Source of the DNA: Chryseobacterium lactis
GTDB lineage: Bacteria; Bacteroidota; Bacteroidia; Flavobacteriales; Weeksellaceae
DNA length: 64,000 nt
Assembly: GCF_003815875.1 (NCBI RefSeq)
Contig: NZ_CP033924.1
Span: forward strand, 4,092,001 to 4,156,000
Reading direction: 5' to 3'
This document shows, piece after piece, positions 25,973-35,731 of this stretch. Every line of letters starts with the position of its first letter. The stretch's first letter is position 1. The translations under genes were made by a program, and so were the position numbers. Under the pieces are notes generated by a model. It worked only from the letters and a program-made list of their open reading frames with translations. It ran no database searches and was not told where the DNA came from.

Positions 25973-26758
25973 TTAAAATTGTTTGATCAGGCCAATAGAA
26001 AATTGCTTATCACTATAGCCCGGAAATAGGTGAACCTGATTATTTTTATTTTTACCGATGTGAATCTTATCATAAAGCCAATAAGACAGAGTTGTAGAAA
26101 GGATACCAACACCGGCTCCCGCCGCAACATCGCCCAGCCAATGTTTATTATTGTACATTCTGAGAATTCCTGTTCCTGTAGCAACCACATAGCCTGCAAC
26201 ACCTATCCAGGGAGAGACATTCCAATATTCTCTACGAAGAAATTCTGCAGAAGCAAAAGCCAGCGCAGTGTGTCCGGAAGGAAAAGACTGATTGTTGCTG
26301 CCATCCGGTCTTTCCTGATGAGTCAATTTTTTAGTAGGAATTACAATAGCCGTAGAAATCCCGATTGACATTGCGTAAACGATCAATTCTTTTTTCACAG
26401 AGCTTTGGCCTTTTATTCCAAAAGCCTGAAGAGCAAATACCGCAGCGCCCGGTAAAAATTGGGTATAATTGTCAATACTGGTTCCGAAAGTAGGATGATC
26501 TTCCATAATCTCGTTTCGGGTATCAAAATTGATTTTCTTAAACCATTTAGTTTCTGTAGCCAGTACTCCGTAGGTAATTAATACACCTGGGATAATAAAC
26601 TGCCTGGGTTTTAGCTTAAAAGGAGTCGGAGTAGACAGACTATCTCTAATAATACTGTTATAAGCCATAATCGCGGCACTGTCCTTTACCGGCTTATTGA
26701 GGCTGTCATTCTGAGCGGATATTGCGAAAGGCAATAGAAGGAAGATTAAAAATTTCAT
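25973..26758 (-). CDS. PAP2-family membrane phosphatase
   Basis: Phosphatidic acid phosphatase type 2 family member of 261 residues with a signal peptide and several membrane helices. The three-part phosphatase signature is complete: KKLTHQERPDG (K-x6-RP), SFPSGHTALAF (PSGH) and RMYNNKHWLGDVAAG (R-x5-H-x3-D). Substrates in this family are lipid phosphates such as undecaprenyl pyrophosphate or phosphatidic acid. The ATG overlaps the stop codon of the RND pump gene by four bases, so translation is coupled, which is unusual for a PAP2 gene and suggests a joint envelope role. Confidence 0.9.
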   Translation of the reverse strand: MKFLIFLLLPFAISAQNDSLNKPVKDSAAIMAYNSIIRDSLSTPTPFKLKPRQFIIPGVLITYGVLATETKWFKKINFDTRNEIMEDHPTFGTSIDNYTQFLPGAAVFALQAFGIKGQSSVKKELIVYAMSIGISTAIVIPTKKLTHQERPDGSNNQSFPSGHTALAFASAEFLRREYWNVSPWIGVAGYVVATGTGILRMYNNKHWLGDVAAGAGVGILSTTLSYWLYDKIHIGKNKNNQVHLFPGYSDKQFSIGLIKQF

Positions 26759-29700
26759 TCTTCTGTTTGTTTTAAATGGATTTTGTTTAATAAAGTCGGA
26801 AATACAATAAGTAAAAGCGGCAGCGCTACCAAAAACCCGCCAATCACAGCAATGGCTAGAGGCTGATGCATCTGAGCTCCTGTTCCGATCCCCAGTGCGA
26901 GGGGCATCAAAGCTATGATAGCTCCTAATGCAGTCATTAACTTGGGGCGGAGTCTTGTACTGATCGCATATATAATAGCCTGCTCTTTTGTTTTGGCAGC
27001 AAGGCTTTCATGAAATTGTAAGTAAGTGAAAATGGCATTTTCTCCAATGATCCCCACCATCATAATCAATCCTGTATAACTTCCTACGTTCAACGGCGTA
27101 TTGGTAAGAAATAGCAGCAATATTCCCCCGGAAATCCCCAGCACGGAAATAAATAATATAAGAAAAGCAACCGTAATATTCCGGAATAAGAAAAGCATGA
27201 CAGAAAATACAAGCAAACAGGAAATCCCCAAAATAATCAGAAGCTCCCGGAAGGATCGCTGTTGTTCTGCATAAGCACCACCATAGATCACAGAGTAACC
27301 TGCCGGAAGTTTTATTTTTTGGTCAATCTGCTTTTGAATTTCATTAATTGTTCCTCCAAGATCACCGTTATCAAGTCTGGCCGTTACAATGCCAAGGGTT
27401 TGCAGATCTTCTCTGTTTACTTCTGCAGAACCACTGGTAACAGCTACAGTTGCAAATTCACTTAAAGGCTTCAGAGTTCCGTTGGGCAAAGAAATCATAC
27501 TGTTATTGATATCGTTGAGAGACTGATTGGTTTTACTATTATACAGCAATCTGATAGGGGTGAACTGCACCTGGTCAAAAATATTTCCGACAACATTTCC
27601 GTCAAGATTAGCCTGAAGCTGGCTCTGGAAATCCGGTAATGCTATTTTATACTGAGCTAAAACAGGGAGTTTAGGAGTAATAATCATGGAAGGACCTGCG
27701 ATGACAATTCCATCGAATACATCAGCGGTACCGTTTACCTTACCAACGATATCAGCTATTTTTTTTGAATAATTTTCAATAATTTTCTGATCAGTGCCAA
27801 AAACTTTAATTTCAATAGGCTGTACACTGCTCATCAGATCTCCCAGCATATCTGAAATGACCTGCCCGAAATCAACGGTTAAAGGAAGTCCCGACGCTTC
27901 TATTTTTGATCGGATCTCATCAGTGACTTCAGCTGTTGTTTTACTTCGGTCTTTTTTCAGCTGAATCAGATAATCCCCCGTGTTGGGTTCTGTAATAAAA
28001 AATCCCATTTGGGTTCCCGTTCTTCTACTGTAGGCAGCAACTTCCGGGTTTGCAACAATGATTTTCTCTACTATTTTTAGTTCCCGGTCAGTTTCTTCTA
28101 ATGAAGTTCCGGGAGGAGACTTATAATCGAGTACAATACTTCCTTCATCCATTTCCGGTAAAAAACCTGTACTGATATTGGGTAAAATCAAAGCAGTAAT
28201 AATGATCAGAAATAAGATAAATAGATAGCTGAATAAAGGCTTTCTGATGAAAAATCCAACCCATTTTCTTTCTTTTACATCGTGATGCTGCAGGTTTTTT
28301 TCTTTTGCCTTTCCCGAAGAAAGGAATAAATAGATGACGGGAAGCAAAACCCACGTAGCAAAGAAGGAACAGATCAAAGTAACGATCATCGTATCAGTCA
28401 TCACTTTGAAATAGGCTCCTGCAACTCCGCTCATCAGGATGAAAGGTAAAAATATAACAATAGTACTTAAGGAAGAACCCACCATTGCCTTCAACAGATA
28501 ATTGATTGCTTTCTGAACCAGTGTTTTGGACGATTCTTCCGGGTGTTCTTCGTGGGTACGATGTATTTGCTCCACAACGACAATGGCATCATCTATAATA
28601 AGTCCGATTGCAGCAGCAATAGCTCCCAGGGTCATAATATTGAAAGTCTGCCCGATGGCATATAAAACCAGCATCGTAAGACTTAAAGTAATTGGAATTG
28701 TAATTAATATAACGGCACTGGCTTTCCAGGAACGGAGGAAAATAATAGCGACAATAATTGCCAGCAAAAGACCTATCCATAAAGCATCTGTTACACTTTT
28801 GATAGAATCATTTACAAAGTCTGCCTGTACATAATAAGGTTTTAGTACCACATCTTTTGTGAGTGTCTTCTGCAAATCACTAATTTTAGCATTCATCGCG
28901 TTCGTAAGTTCCACTACATTGGCATTAGGCTGCTGAATGACAGCAATCAGGATACTTTCTTTACCATTGGCATTTACCTTAATATATTGTTTGGCATTGT
29001 GAATATTAATTTCAGCAATATCACCTAATAAAACAATACGGTTTCCATTATTGCTGACTACCAGGTTTTTCAGTTGACTTTCATTACGGATTTGTGCATC
29101 AGTAAGTGTGAGATACAGATATCTGAAGTCCGAAGAATATCCGTTTGATTTGATAAAATTGGTAGTATTAATGGCCTGTTCAACATTGGCTGAAGTAATG
29201 CCCAAACGGGCCATCATCTGCTGGTTCATCAATACCCGGAATTCTTTGTCCTGACCACCGATGACTCTTATTTCACTTACCCCGGGAACCTGAGAAAGAA
29301 AAGGTTTAATAGTATATAATGCCAGCTGTTTAAGAGCTATAGGATCTTTGGTGTCAGAATTCAAAGAATATCCTATTACCGGTAGAATAGAAGGACTCAT
29401 CTTTTCTACGGTGATATTGGTTTCCGGTGGCAGTTGATTTCTGATTTCATTAATGCTGCTTTCTACCTGTTGTTTTGCCAGATCTACATTTACTTTCCAG
29501 GACATAAATGCCGAGATTTCACAACTTCCTCTGCTGGTTGTGCTTTTAAGAACCTGAAGGTCAGGAACTTTTTTAATAGCATTTTCCAATACTTTGGTTA
29601 CTCCCACAGTCATTTGCCCTACAGGCTGTTGTCCTACATCTGCAATCACTTTTATTTTCGGAAAAGTAACCTGCGGAAATAAGGCAGACTGTATCTTGGT

Positions 29701-29784
29701 ATAAGAATAAATGCCACCTGTAAGGATCAGAAAAATCAGGATCAAAAGGGGACTTCTGTAGGTTACAAAAAATGATTTTTTCAT
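26755..29784 (-). CDS. RND efflux pump inner-membrane subunit
   Basis: Inner-membrane transporter of 1009 residues from the RND superfamily with the usual 12 helices and two large periplasmic loops. The fourth helix reads AAIGLIIDDAIVVVEQIHRTHEE; its Asp-Asp pair is the proton relay of HAE-type (drug or amphiphile) pumps, whereas CusA-like metal pumps lack the paired Asp. Porter-domain motifs such as PEVAAYSRRTGTQMG and PIEIKVFGTD are present. It forms a tripartite system with the adaptor and TolC genes directly upstream. The substrate cannot be read from sequence. Confidence 0.93.
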   Translation of the reverse strand: MKKSFFVTYRSPLLILIFLILTGGIYSYTKIQSALFPQVTFPKIKVIADVGQQPVGQMTVGVTKVLENAIKKVPDLQVLKSTTSRGSCEISAFMSWKVNVDLAKQQVESSINEIRNQLPPETNITVEKMSPSILPVIGYSLNSDTKDPIALKQLALYTIKPFLSQVPGVSEIRVIGGQDKEFRVLMNQQMMARLGITSANVEQAINTTNFIKSNGYSSDFRYLYLTLTDAQIRNESQLKNLVVSNNGNRIVLLGDIAEINIHNAKQYIKVNANGKESILIAVIQQPNANVVELTNAMNAKISDLQKTLTKDVVLKPYYVQADFVNDSIKSVTDALWIGLLLAIIVAIIFLRSWKASAVILITIPITLSLTMLVLYAIGQTFNIMTLGAIAAAIGLIIDDAIVVVEQIHRTHEEHPEESSKTLVQKAINYLLKAMVGSSLSTIVIFLPFILMSGVAGAYFKVMTDTMIVTLICSFFATWVLLPVIYLFLSSGKAKEKNLQHHDVKERKWVGFFIRKPLFSYLFILFLIIITALILPNISTGFLPEMDEGSIVLDYKSPPGTSLEETDRELKIVEKIIVANPEVAAYSRRTGTQMGFFITEPNTGDYLIQLKKDRSKTTAEVTDEIRSKIEASGLPLTVDFGQVISDMLGDLMSSVQPIEIKVFGTDQKIIENYSKKIADIVGKVNGTADVFDGIVIAGPSMIITPKLPVLAQYKIALPDFQSQLQANLDGNVVGNIFDQVQFTPIRLLYNSKTNQSLNDINNSMISLPNGTLKPLSEFATVAVTSGSAEVNREDLQTLGIVTARLDNGDLGGTINEIQKQIDQKIKLPAGYSVIYGGAYAEQQRSFRELLIILGISCLLVFSVMLFLFRNITVAFLILFISVLGISGGILLLFLTNTPLNVGSYTGLIMMVGIIGENAIFTYLQFHESLAAKTKEQAIIYAISTRLRPKLMTALGAIIALMPLALGIGTGAQMHQPLAIAVIGGFLVALPLLLIVFPTLLNKIHLKQTEE

Positions 29785-29788
29785 CTGA

Positions 29789-30715
29789 TTAAGGAGTTTT
29801 AATTTTCACAGCAGCCGTATCATCGAGTCCGAAGTTTCCGGAAGTAATCACTCTGTCTTTTGTGGTAAGATTCCCTGATTTTATTTGAATAAACCGATCC
29901 GTTTCAATCCCTTTTTCCACAGGTGTTTTTACAGCGGTTGTATCATTGGTCATTTTCATCACCCAAAAAGATGATTGGGTTTCATCACTTAACACTGCCA
30001 TTTTGGGTACTGATAATCCATATGCCGTTGATTTTGAAAAAGTAACCGTACCTATTAAATTTTCTGGAATACTATTGCTGTTTGGAACTTGAAGAAGTAC
30101 TTTTACGGTCTGAGATATGGCATCCACTGAAGGCATTACTTTGGCAACTTTGGCCGGAAGGCTGTTTCCGTCAGGTAATTTTACAGATAAAGAGTTCTTA
30201 TTTTTAATCAGCTGCAAATATTCATATGGAACGTCTACGACAAATCCGAAACTGGAAGCATCAGTAATCGTCGCAAGGATTTCACCATCCTGTACATAAT
30301 CTCCGATTTGATGATTGAGCATCACCACATATCCTGTTGCTGGGCTCACAACGGTTGTTGTTCCGCTAAATCTAAATGACTTGTCCAACTGATTAATCGT
30401 ATTGCCTAAAGCTCTTGCTTCTTTGGTCTGTAGCCCGAAAAGAACTGAGCCACGGCTTATTCTGTCTCCCAGTCTAACGGTCATATTGGTAATATACCCT
30501 GTGCTATTGGCTTTTGCATCGGACTTTAAAAGATAAGTTGCTGTTGCATTCAGGGTAATATCATTATTCAGCTGAATGGTATCAGAAGGATAGGCAACAG
30601 AAACTTCGGTTTTAGGCTTCGCTGCAGGTTTTGCTTCCTCTGAAGCACCAGGATCATTTTTCTTACAACTGAATGTAAGAATACTCACTAATATCAGGTA
30701 AAATAATTGTTTCAT
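29789..30715 (-). CDS. RND periplasmic adaptor subunit (lipoprotein)
   Basis: Membrane-fusion protein of 308 residues with lipoprotein signal LTFSCKK. The lipoyl/barrel-sandwich halves are visible as YITNMTVRLGDRISRGSVLFGLQ and TVVSPATGYVVMLNHQIGDYVQDGEILATI. A beta-barrel domain and a membrane-proximal domain (ITSGNFGLDDTAAVKIK) follow. The alpha-hairpin is short (about 20 residues), so this is one of the compact adaptors. It is four bases from the RND gene and two bases after the TolC gene, so all three are co-translated. Confidence 0.92.
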   Translation of the reverse strand: MKQLFYLILVSILTFSCKKNDPGASEEAKPAAKPKTEVSVAYPSDTIQLNNDITLNATATYLLKSDAKANSTGYITNMTVRLGDRISRGSVLFGLQTKEARALGNTINQLDKSFRFSGTTTVVSPATGYVVMLNHQIGDYVQDGEILATITDASSFGFVVDVPYEYLQLIKNKNSLSVKLPDGNSLPAKVAKVMPSVDAISQTVKVLLQVPNSNSIPENLIGTVTFSKSTAYGLSVPKMAVLSDETQSSFWVMKMTNDTTAVKTPVEKGIETDRFIQIKSGNLTTKDRVITSGNFGLDDTAAVKIKTP

Positions 30716-30717
30716 GA

Positions 30718-31986
30718 CTATTGGATAATGAGATATTGCATCTGATTCTGTAAATTGAATAAGGTGGCGTTATACTGAATGATATTGCCTTTAAGATTCA
30801 GTAGATTATTAATTGACAAAATAAAATCCACCATTCTTACATCTCCCGTGGGAAGTTGTCTGGCATTGGCTTCTACCAGTGTCTTAGCATAATTAATCTG
30901 CTGAGTGGCCGTTCCTATCATTTTATAATATTGTTCCATCTGATTTTGTATTTGAAAAATTTGCTGTTGGTATTGTCTCTCCGTTTGCTCCAGATATTTT
31001 TGACGAGTCTGTAAAGCCAGCTGATTTTGCTGCAAAAGCATCTTTTTCTGATGCCCATCATATATCGGAATCGAAACACCTACACCGACGCCCAATCCGA
31101 AGTTTTTATAAGGGGTCTGGGTAAATGAAGATTGATAGCCTCCATCAGAAAATGCGGTAATCTTTGGTTTATAATTATACTTGATAATCTCACTGTCATT
31201 AGTGATTTTGAGACTGTCAGCTTTATAAGCCTGGGTATAAACACTTTCTTTAAAATCGGTAGGGATAGGTGTTTTGCTAATACTTGGAGTATCTAAAGCA
31301 GGAAAATGTGTATCTACAATACCACACAGATAGTTAAGCAGGGCATAATTGCTTTGCCAATCAGCTTGCTGTTGTTGCAGGGTAAGCTCGTTCTGCTGTA
31401 AGGTAACTTTAAAGGTTAGATAATCCGTTTGTTTGAAAACAGAAGATTGGGTTAATTTTTTTAGAATCACATCCTCCTGATTCAGTAAACTGATGATTTC
31501 CCGGCTTAGCTCATATCGTTGCTGACTGCTATAAGTAGCAATATACTGATCTGTAATCTGCTTATTTAAAGTCTGAATGGTAAGATGTTTCTGAGCCAGA
31601 ATCTGGGCAATGCTTGCATCATATGCTTTTAACCTTGTATCAAGATTATTCCGGCTGATGAATTCTTTAACGACTCTTACTCCGGCGAATAGCGACTGTC
31701 CGTTTGTTAAGGCATTATCATATCCCCAACCTTTAATATTGGGCGAATATCCCGCGTTGGCTTCTCCAGTAATAATAAAACCATAGGTAGCTCTCAATTT
31801 CAGGCTGTCAATTTTATTGGAAATCACCTGATTATTATAGTCGTTGAGTAGGGGACTGTTGATCTGAGCCGTTTTAATGAAATAGGGAAGTGCATGCTCT
31901 GTTGTTTGTGCTTTCACAGAAAAACAGAGTATTAAGGTAGTCAGAACGATAAACCATCGGGTCAGATATGTGTAGGTTGTGTTCAT
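30718..31986 (-). CDS. TolC-family outer-membrane efflux protein
   Basis: Outer-membrane channel of 422 residues with a signal peptide (VLTTLILCFSVKAQ). Two repeats of long coiled-coil helices rich in Gln, Leu and Asn (LTQSSVFKQTDYLTFKVTLQ and LALQTRQKYLEQTERQYQQQ) and the conserved turn GVGVGVSIPIYDGHQKKMLLQQ identify the OEP family. It heads the tolC-adaptor-RND-PAP2-YncE series. Confidence 0.92.
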   Translation of the reverse strand: MNTTYTYLTRWFIVLTTLILCFSVKAQTTEHALPYFIKTAQINSPLLNDYNNQVISNKIDSLKLRATYGFIITGEANAGYSPNIKGWGYDNALTNGQSLFAGVRVVKEFISRNNLDTRLKAYDASIAQILAQKHLTIQTLNKQITDQYIATYSSQQRYELSREIISLLNQEDVILKKLTQSSVFKQTDYLTFKVTLQQNELTLQQQQADWQSNYALLNYLCGIVDTHFPALDTPSISKTPIPTDFKESVYTQAYKADSLKITNDSEIIKYNYKPKITAFSDGGYQSSFTQTPYKNFGLGVGVGVSIPIYDGHQKKMLLQQNQLALQTRQKYLEQTERQYQQQIFQIQNQMEQYYKMIGTATQQINYAKTLVEANARQLPTGDVRMVDFILSINNLLNLKGNIIQYNATLFNLQNQMQYLIIQ

Positions 31987-32075
31987 ACAAACTATTTCAA
32001 ATTCTTAGTTCAAAGGTGGAACACAATTCTGTTTGAATTCTGAATTTTTAAAGCTCAGTTATTTTTTTACAAAAA

Positions 32076-32097
32076 AACCAGCTGTTTCCAGCCGGTT
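32076..32097 (-). terminator. Minus-strand terminator between PepSY-like gene and tolC
   Basis: Imperfect hairpin AACC-A-GCTG / CAGC-C-GGTT with TTTC loop; on the minus strand it is followed by seven T. It would partly insulate the regulatory genes from the efflux genes. Confidence 0.75.
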
Positions 32098-32126
32098 TCT
32101 TATCAATATTTCATTATTCTATGACG

Positions 32127-32555
32127 CTAGTCTTTTTGTATGGTCACAAAATTACCTTTAGCATCAAATAAGGCATCTCCTGATTTTACTTCAGCTTCAT
32201 AGAGTACGGCCCCGTCTGCTTTTGTAATTTTTGCAGCTTCTTTTATCTTTCCTAATTTGTGTTGTGCAGTATATTGGGCAACAGATGCCGGAAGTTGATT
32301 GATTGGAATTTCTATTTCGCTCTCTTCCATCATACCGGTTTCAGAATACAATACACTCATTTTTTTCCCGTTTTGTTTAAAACCGGCTTCGTATTTTCCC
32401 GCTTCTTTTTCCCATTTGGCTTTGGTATTGGGATAATTTTTCTGAAATGCTTTTTCTACTGCTAAAGGAACTTTAACATTCTCTTTTTTTTCCTGTCCGG
32501 AAACTATCGTACTAAATCCTGTTGTGAATACTAAGATCAAAGTTGTTATTTTCAT
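32127..32555 (-). CDS. PepSY-like periplasmic protein
   Basis: Exported protein of 142 residues with a signal peptide (TLILVFTTGFSTIVSGQ) and one PepSY-like (DUF2874) domain: VEKAFQKNYPNTKAKWEKEAGKYEAGFKQNGK, SVLYSETGMMEESEIEI and a second half-repeat KADGAVLYEAEVKSGDALFDAKG. These small proteins are usually encoded next to two-component systems in Bacteroidota and are thought to modulate the sensor or bind envelope ligands. It sits 78 bases downstream of the kinase on the same strand. Confidence 0.85.
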   Translation of the reverse strand: MKITTLILVFTTGFSTIVSGQEKKENVKVPLAVEKAFQKNYPNTKAKWEKEAGKYEAGFKQNGKKMSVLYSETGMMEESEIEIPINQLPASVAQYTAQHKLGKIKEAAKITKADGAVLYEAEVKSGDALFDAKGNFVTIQKD

Positions 32556-32633
32556 TGCTACACTTTTTTATTAATAGTGTAAAACTGATTAAACATTCTG
32601 TAGAGATCCTGAATTTTTCAGACTTAGTAAAAA

Positions 32634-33884
32634 TTATTCGAAATAAATGCTGAATATATGTTGATGGTCAGCAAAGTTATATTGAATCTTATAGTGATAC
32701 AGATCACATATTTTTTTGCTCATTTCAAGCCCAAGCCCAATACTATTGGTATTTTCTGATTGCTTTTTAAACCGTTGAAATAAATCTTTTTCATTGAGTT
32801 CTTTCGTTGCCGGATTGGCAATAATAAGTTTTTGCCGGGATATTTTCACAGAAACTGTATCTCCATTCGTTGAATGTCTTATGGCATTCGATAAGATATT
32901 TCCGATTAAAATATCAATAAGAATCGGGTTAGCGGTGACTTCAATTTCGCCATCCAACTGGGTTTTCCATTGAATATTTTTCTGCTGTGCAGGCTCTTCA
33001 TACTGATTCAGTAATTTTTGGACAATACTTTTAACCTTTAACCTTTCGGTATCCGGAAACTGATTGTTTTCGATTTTAGTCAGTAATAACAGCGTACGAT
33101 TGAGGCGTTGCATCTTGTTTCCGGCGATTGAAATTCCCTCTATTAATTCTGCCTGTTCCTCAGAGAGTGGGGTAGTCTGCATCAGCAATTCCAACTTACT
33201 CTGTATCACTGCAATAGGAGTCTGGAGCTCATGAGAGGCATTTTCAGTAAATTCTTTCTGGGTTTTATACAATTTTTGATTACGCTTTGTAAGATCTTTA
33301 ATGGAGATTCCTAAATTTTTAAATTCTTCAATATGAGTCGGCATCAGTTGGTACTCATCATTGCTATCTACACGGTAAAGATTCAGCTTCTCAACGATAT
33401 CATTAAAAGGTTTCCATAATTTTTTTGACAGCCGAAAATTAATAATCATTAAACCTATCAATAGAATAATTACCAAAACCAATTGCAGTATCAAAATGCT
33501 GTTAAGAAGATCTTCATCTTCAATCATAGATTTTTGAATCCTGATTTCATAGGCCTTTCCATTAACGATTGTATTGGAGAGCAAAATTCTATGCATAACC
33601 GTCTCATTATCATCAGGAATAAAAACAGGCTCATTATATATGGAATCAAAAACTTTGGGGTTGTGGGACGGACGCACCACAATACTGTTTTCAAAAGAAA
33701 TAAAATTATCCGGTATTGTTGTTTTTAACTGCTTTTTAATCCACGTTTTCTGATGATTCATATTTTCATCAAGACTTTTCAGCATCAGATATTGCAGGGA
33801 AAAATAGAATACAGGAATTGCTATTAACAAAATAAATATGGCATAAATAACATAACGCCTTGATATGTAATTGATTAATTTCAT
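32634..33884 (-). CDS. Sensor histidine kinase
   Basis: Membrane histidine kinase of 416 residues: transmembrane helix about 13-33, periplasmic domain to about 128, second helix about 129-150, HAMP-like linker, HisKA domain with phosphoacceptor His218 in NASHELQTPIAVIQ, and HATPase domain (LIGNILSNAIRHS as the N box and SIGLGLEMSKKICDLY as the G2 region). It begins directly after the stop codon of the response regulator gene, so the two form one unit. The signal is unknown; clustering with efflux genes suggests envelope or toxicant stress. Confidence 0.94.
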   Translation of the reverse strand: MKLINYISRRYVIYAIFILLIAIPVFYFSLQYLMLKSLDENMNHQKTWIKKQLKTTIPDNFISFENSIVVRPSHNPKVFDSIYNEPVFIPDDNETVMHRILLSNTIVNGKAYEIRIQKSMIEDEDLLNSILILQLVLVIILLIGLMIINFRLSKKLWKPFNDIVEKLNLYRVDSNDEYQLMPTHIEEFKNLGISIKDLTKRNQKLYKTQKEFTENASHELQTPIAVIQSKLELLMQTTPLSEEQAELIEGISIAGNKMQRLNRTLLLLTKIENNQFPDTERLKVKSIVQKLLNQYEEPAQQKNIQWKTQLDGEIEVTANPILIDILIGNILSNAIRHSTNGDTVSVKISRQKLIIANPATKELNEKDLFQRFKKQSENTNSIGLGLEMSKKICDLYHYKIQYNFADHQHIFSIYFE

Positions 33885-34559
33885 TTAATATTCAAATTTA
33901 TATCCCATTCCATATACAGATTTTAAATAGTCATTACAACCGGCAGCTGCAAGCTTCTTTTTCAGGTTTTTAATATGGGCATAGATGAAGTCATAATTAT
34001 CATAAACATCAGCATTTTCCCCTGAAAGATGCTCTGCAATGGCCGTTTTAGAGAGAACTCTGTTTTTATTGATGGTAAAATAGAGGAGGAGGTCATATTC
34101 CTTTCGGGTAACATCAATGGATTGGTTATTAACGGTTACTGTCTTGGCTATCGTATCAATGGTTATTTCATGAAATACCAGAATATTCCCGCCATTAAAT
34201 CTTCGACGTCGGATAACAGCGGCTATGCGTGCACTTAATTCTGATAAATGAAAAGGTTTCGGGATATAATCATCTGCGCCCAGCTGCAAACCGGCTATTT
34301 TATCATCTATAGAATCTTTAGCAGAGATGATAATGACACCGTCAGTTTTGTTGTCTTCTTTTAAAACTTTTAAAACATTCAGTCCGTTACCATCAGGCAA
34401 TGAAATATCCAACAGAATACAGTCATAATCATAAGAATCTACCTTTTCAATGGCTGTATTAAAATTGGGAGCAACCTCACAAAGGTAATTTTCCTGCTTT
34501 AAATAGGTAACAATACTTTTGCTCAGTGCAGCTTCATCTTCAATAACCAATATTTTCAT
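33885..34559 (-). CDS. OmpR-family response regulator
   Basis: Two-domain response regulator of 224 residues: receiver with acidic pocket IEDE and phosphorylated Asp51 in CILLDISLPDGNGL, switch residues ISAKDS and KPFHLSELSARI, then a winged-helix DNA-binding domain (VTRKEYDLLLYFTINKNRVLSKTAIAEHL and DFIYAHIKNLKKKL). It is the promoter-proximal gene of the minus-strand cluster and probably controls it. Confidence 0.95.
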   Translation of the reverse strand: MKILVIEDEAALSKSIVTYLKQENYLCEVAPNFNTAIEKVDSYDYDCILLDISLPDGNGLNVLKVLKEDNKTDGVIIISAKDSIDDKIAGLQLGADDYIPKPFHLSELSARIAAVIRRRRFNGGNILVFHEITIDTIAKTVTVNNQSIDVTRKEYDLLLYFTINKNRVLSKTAIAEHLSGENADVYDNYDFIYAHIKNLKKKLAAAGCNDYLKSVYGMGYKFEY

Positions 34560-34864
34560 GCAATTATTTTAATTAAAAGTAAAATTAAAATCTGAATGAA
34601 AACTGAATTTTATAAATATATTTTATGGATCCTAATTTGTAAACATATTAAATATTTGCTTTCCAGATTTAATGATGAAGTAAAAAAGAATAATTTCACA
34701 AAATAGTGATATATGATAGTAGGTTGCGTAGTAAGAAATATCTTTTATCAAAGCATTTTAATACCTTTAAAACAATTTTATATGTGATTCTTGCAAAAAC
34801 ACTATATATTTACCCACCAATTTGGGTTATACTTAATTAAAGAATAAATATATATAAAGAACCT
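34560..34864. other. Divergent intergenic region at the left edge of the accessory island
   Basis: AT-rich region between the response regulator and the first island gene. It must hold both promoters, but none is clear. No tRNA, integrase remnant or direct repeat marks an insertion point. Confidence 0.45.
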
Positions 34865-35326
34865 ATGAAATCTACATTCACAGACCTGCAAAAAGAAGAA
34901 TATGAAAGCCTAGTCATGAGATTGCGCAACGCAGGTGCCAAAAATCCGTCCAGTTGGGCTTCCAGCGAAGTCACTGAAGGAATACCACAGTTTGCCAGAT
35001 TTCTCATCCTTAAGTCTCTATTTGACATCGCAAAATCTACAGACGACAATATCGCTATGGCCTCTGACTTTGATGATGAAGTAGAGGAAAAATATAACGT
35101 CATAAAAGATATCGTTGGAGAGGAAAAATTATTGAGTTTTCTAACTTCCTATTCTAAAGGTATTATTTACAATGTCATTGGACTGTTAGATGAAGGAAAC
35201 CAGGAAGCTGACCGAGATAAAATAAGCTGGACACTGATGAAGACTGATGAAAATTTTGAATCTACAGGACAGATGATCCAAGGTCTTCATGAAGATTTTT
35301 TAGAGTTTGAAGATGAAGTAAAATAA
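34865..35326 (+). CDS. Unknown acidic protein, island gene 1
   Basis: Soluble protein of 153 residues that I do not recognise. It is rich in Asp and Glu (for example ASDFDDEVEEKYNV and the C-terminal DFLEFEDEVK), predicted mostly helical, without signal peptide or membrane segment. Size, acidity and the presence of another small acidic gene ten bases downstream resemble immunity-type or antitoxin-type proteins, but no toxin gene is adjacent. The two genes are probably co-transcribed. Confidence 0.7.
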   Translation: MKSTFTDLQKEEYESLVMRLRNAGAKNPSSWASSEVTEGIPQFARFLILKSLFDIAKSTDDNIAMASDFDDEVEEKYNVIKDIVGEEKLLSFLTSYSKGIIYNVIGLLDEGNQEADRDKISWTLMKTDENFESTGQMIQGLHEDFLEFEDEVK

Positions 35327-35336
35327 AAAAAATTCT

Positions 35337-35633
35337 ATGACAGAAAATTATATACAATATGCTGACGGCTACCAAAAAGACAATATTGATGAAAAGGATA
35401 TAGTAAAAGCTATATCAGACATTCAATTAATGGATGAGGAGCATGGAGCATTTTGGGTTTCAGTTATAACCGATGATGAAAATGTAATTGAAGTAAATAA
35501 AGATTTATCACTTTTTGTAATTTTTAAAGGACAACAAACCCAATATCAAGCTAAGGATTGGAACGAAGTCAAAGAACTTTATAAGCTACTATTGATGGAA
35601 AAATTCGATGTGATAGCCGAGATAGTAAAATAA
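35337..35633 (+). CDS. Unknown small protein, island gene 2
   Basis: Acidic protein of 98 residues, not recognised. The pattern of alternating beta strands (GAFWVSVITDDENVIEVNKDLSLFVIFKG) followed by a C-terminal helix (WNEVKELYKLLLMEKFDVIAEIV) is like small immunity-protein folds. It starts ten bases after the preceding gene, in the same unit. Confidence 0.65.
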   Translation: MTENYIQYADGYQKDNIDEKDIVKAISDIQLMDEEHGAFWVSVITDDENVIEVNKDLSLFVIFKGQQTQYQAKDWNEVKELYKLLLMEKFDVIAEIVK

Positions 35634-35643
35634 AAATGAATAA

Positions 35644-35661
35644 ATCTCAAAAAACGATTTT
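35644..35661 (+). repeat. ATCTCAAAAAACGATT motif, copy 1
   Basis: ATCTCAAAAAACGATTTT lies in the gap before island gene 3. Near-identical words occur in the gaps before the HEPN gene (36719-36733) and the TIR gene (37702-37716), always 48-90 bases before the start codon. Confidence 0.6.
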
Positions 35662-35731
35662 ATTGATCTTAAATTTAGATACTATCTTGCTAACGTGAGT
35701 ACGCACATAAAACTAATAATGTATTTCCATC

